A DNA stretch of 64,000 bases from Bacteroidota bacterium (GTDB lineage: Bacteria; Bacteroidota; Bacteroidia; Cytophagales; Cyclobacteriaceae): assembly GCA_023417065.1 (NCBI GenBank), contig JAEZGH010000129.1, forward strand, positions 1 to 64,000. Direction: 5' to 3'. This document shows positions 63,474 to 64,000 of the stretch, one piece after another; positions within the stretch are counted from its first letter, which is position 1; each line of letters begins with the position of its first letter. The position numbers were made by a program, and so were the translations under genes. The notes beneath the pieces are model-generated. The model was not told where the DNA came from. It worked only from the letters and a program-made list of their open reading frames with translations, and did not search any database.

Positions 63474-64000
63474 TATGCTAAATAACGCATTAAAGCGAGC
63501 AGGTCAATACTTCTAACGAAATCCGCCCGGAATAGTAGCTAAAATCGGTGGTGGTTTTTGTTAAGAAAATGTGAACGGCCATAGCAATACGGCGGCGGAG
63601 CGTTGAAGTTTGTAGAATCCAAACACAGCGACTCGCCTGGACCGGACTCCGTGTGGCTGAGATCCTCAACACTGTTTTGGCATCGTTGTTTTAGGGATCG
63701 TAGTATAACGGACTCGCTAGTGGTCGGAATCGCAGACGCAGACGCAGGCGACATTGGATGTGGGAATTAATTTCCGGACCAGGACAGGACATGCGGAGAG
63801 GGACCAAAAGTCGTTGTCATCAGGAAATTGACTACCATCTAATCTCCGGTCGAAACTCATCTTAGGTACCGCTAATGAGTTCGTTATTCTAACGGCTCCC
63901 ATTCTAACAGCTCACCCCGCTTACGGCAATTGTTTGTTCAGCTCATGCCACTACGTCAATCCGATGTTCTCGCTGCATTAGGGCAAACGTGTCGCCCGTT
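63474..64000. other. Right-edge region of 527 bases with no supportable gene
   Basis: No frame longer than 60-70 residues with family resemblance was found on either strand. The stretch contains a GCAGAC micro-repeat (about 63729-63744) and a two-copy 15-bp tandem repeat (63886-63915). A plus-strand frame opens at ATG 63945 (MPLRQSDVLAALG...) and stays open to the window edge, but 18 codons are too few to call a gene. Confidence 0.4.
63886..63915. repeat. Two-copy 15-bp direct tandem repeat
   Basis: Unit 1 (63886-63900) and unit 2 (63901-63915) agree at 13 of 15 positions, both starting ATTCTAAC. They lie 30 bases before a possible coding start at the window edge and could be a chance duplication or a protein-binding direct repeat. 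Confidence 0.5.

Noticed and set aside
1..64000. tRNA, rRNA, CRISPR, integrase and transposase genes
   Set aside because: Intergenic stretches were read on both strands; no cloverleaf, spaced repeat array, DDE/HUH or tyrosine recombinase motif was seen.

Overview
The window looks like chromosomal DNA from a Bacteroidota bacterium, most likely in the Cytophagales (a Chryseolinea/Ohtaekwangia-type organism would fit; this is inference without database access). The signs are a gliding-motility gene (gldC), a TonB-dependent receptor with an N-terminal carboxypeptidase-regulatory-like domain, type III glutamine synthetase, a Nudix-type AraR regulator, a long Bacteroidota-type leucyl-tRNA synthetase, many short lipoproteins and few Shine-Dalgarno sequences. 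I found no rRNA, tRNA, CRISPR array, prophage or transposase.

Layout, 1-24.4 kb. The left edge cuts an RDD-family membrane protein. A small membrane protein and a VOC protein follow, and then a class D beta-lactamase gene broken by two frameshifts. Acetoacetyl-CoA synthetase, gldC and a TonB receptor/SGNH lipoprotein pair come next. A minus-strand block holds a YdcF-like protein, a TerB-FHA-ABCG fusion transporter and an unknown lipoprotein. A CheY-like regulator faces a large two-component-type sensor kinase (Reg_prop propellers, Y_Y_Y, HisKA, HATPase). Then come leuS, a coiled-coil protein, fabH with a 74-residue companion, and an esterase-like lipoprotein.

24.5-32.1 kb, plus strand. A GntP-family permease, hemolysin III/PAQR protein, RidA, D-serine dehydratase/D-threonine aldolase-family enzyme and M19 dipeptidase form what looks like a D-amino-acid catabolic operon. 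The enzyme has a His-X-Cys pair near its C-terminus, which favours D-serine dehydration, and RidA would remove the aminoacrylate made. An S41 processing protease and an alpha/beta-hydrolase lipoprotein follow.

32.1-45.3 kb, minus strand. This is a full L-arabinose/arabinan utilisation locus: araB-araD-araA, a sodium/sugar symporter, an MFS sugar porter, a Nudix-type AraR regulator with a degenerate Nudix box, two GH51 arabinofuranosidases and one GH43 arabinanase. A perfect 21-bp inverted repeat lies 38 bp upstream of araB, and related sequences lie upstream of the MFS gene and the first GH51 gene. I propose these as AraR operators.

45.4-63.5 kb. Mainly housekeeping and stress genes: M28 peptidase, glutamine synthetase III, a GIN-domain solenoid protein, a TerB-like protein, hydrolases, a cupin, a PNPOx-like protein, DUF4136 protein, PBP1A, a cysteine-free ArsC/Spx-like protein in an operon with Dps, DUF2267, an AsmA-like protein, an orphan Anabaena-sensory-rhodopsin-transducer homologue, and cysM-cysE. 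The last 0.5 kb has no supportable gene.

The most interesting items are the orphan rhodopsin-transducer homologue, the D-amino-acid operon, the AraR operator set, the TerB-FHA-ABCG fusion and the cysteine-free ArsC-like partner of Dps.
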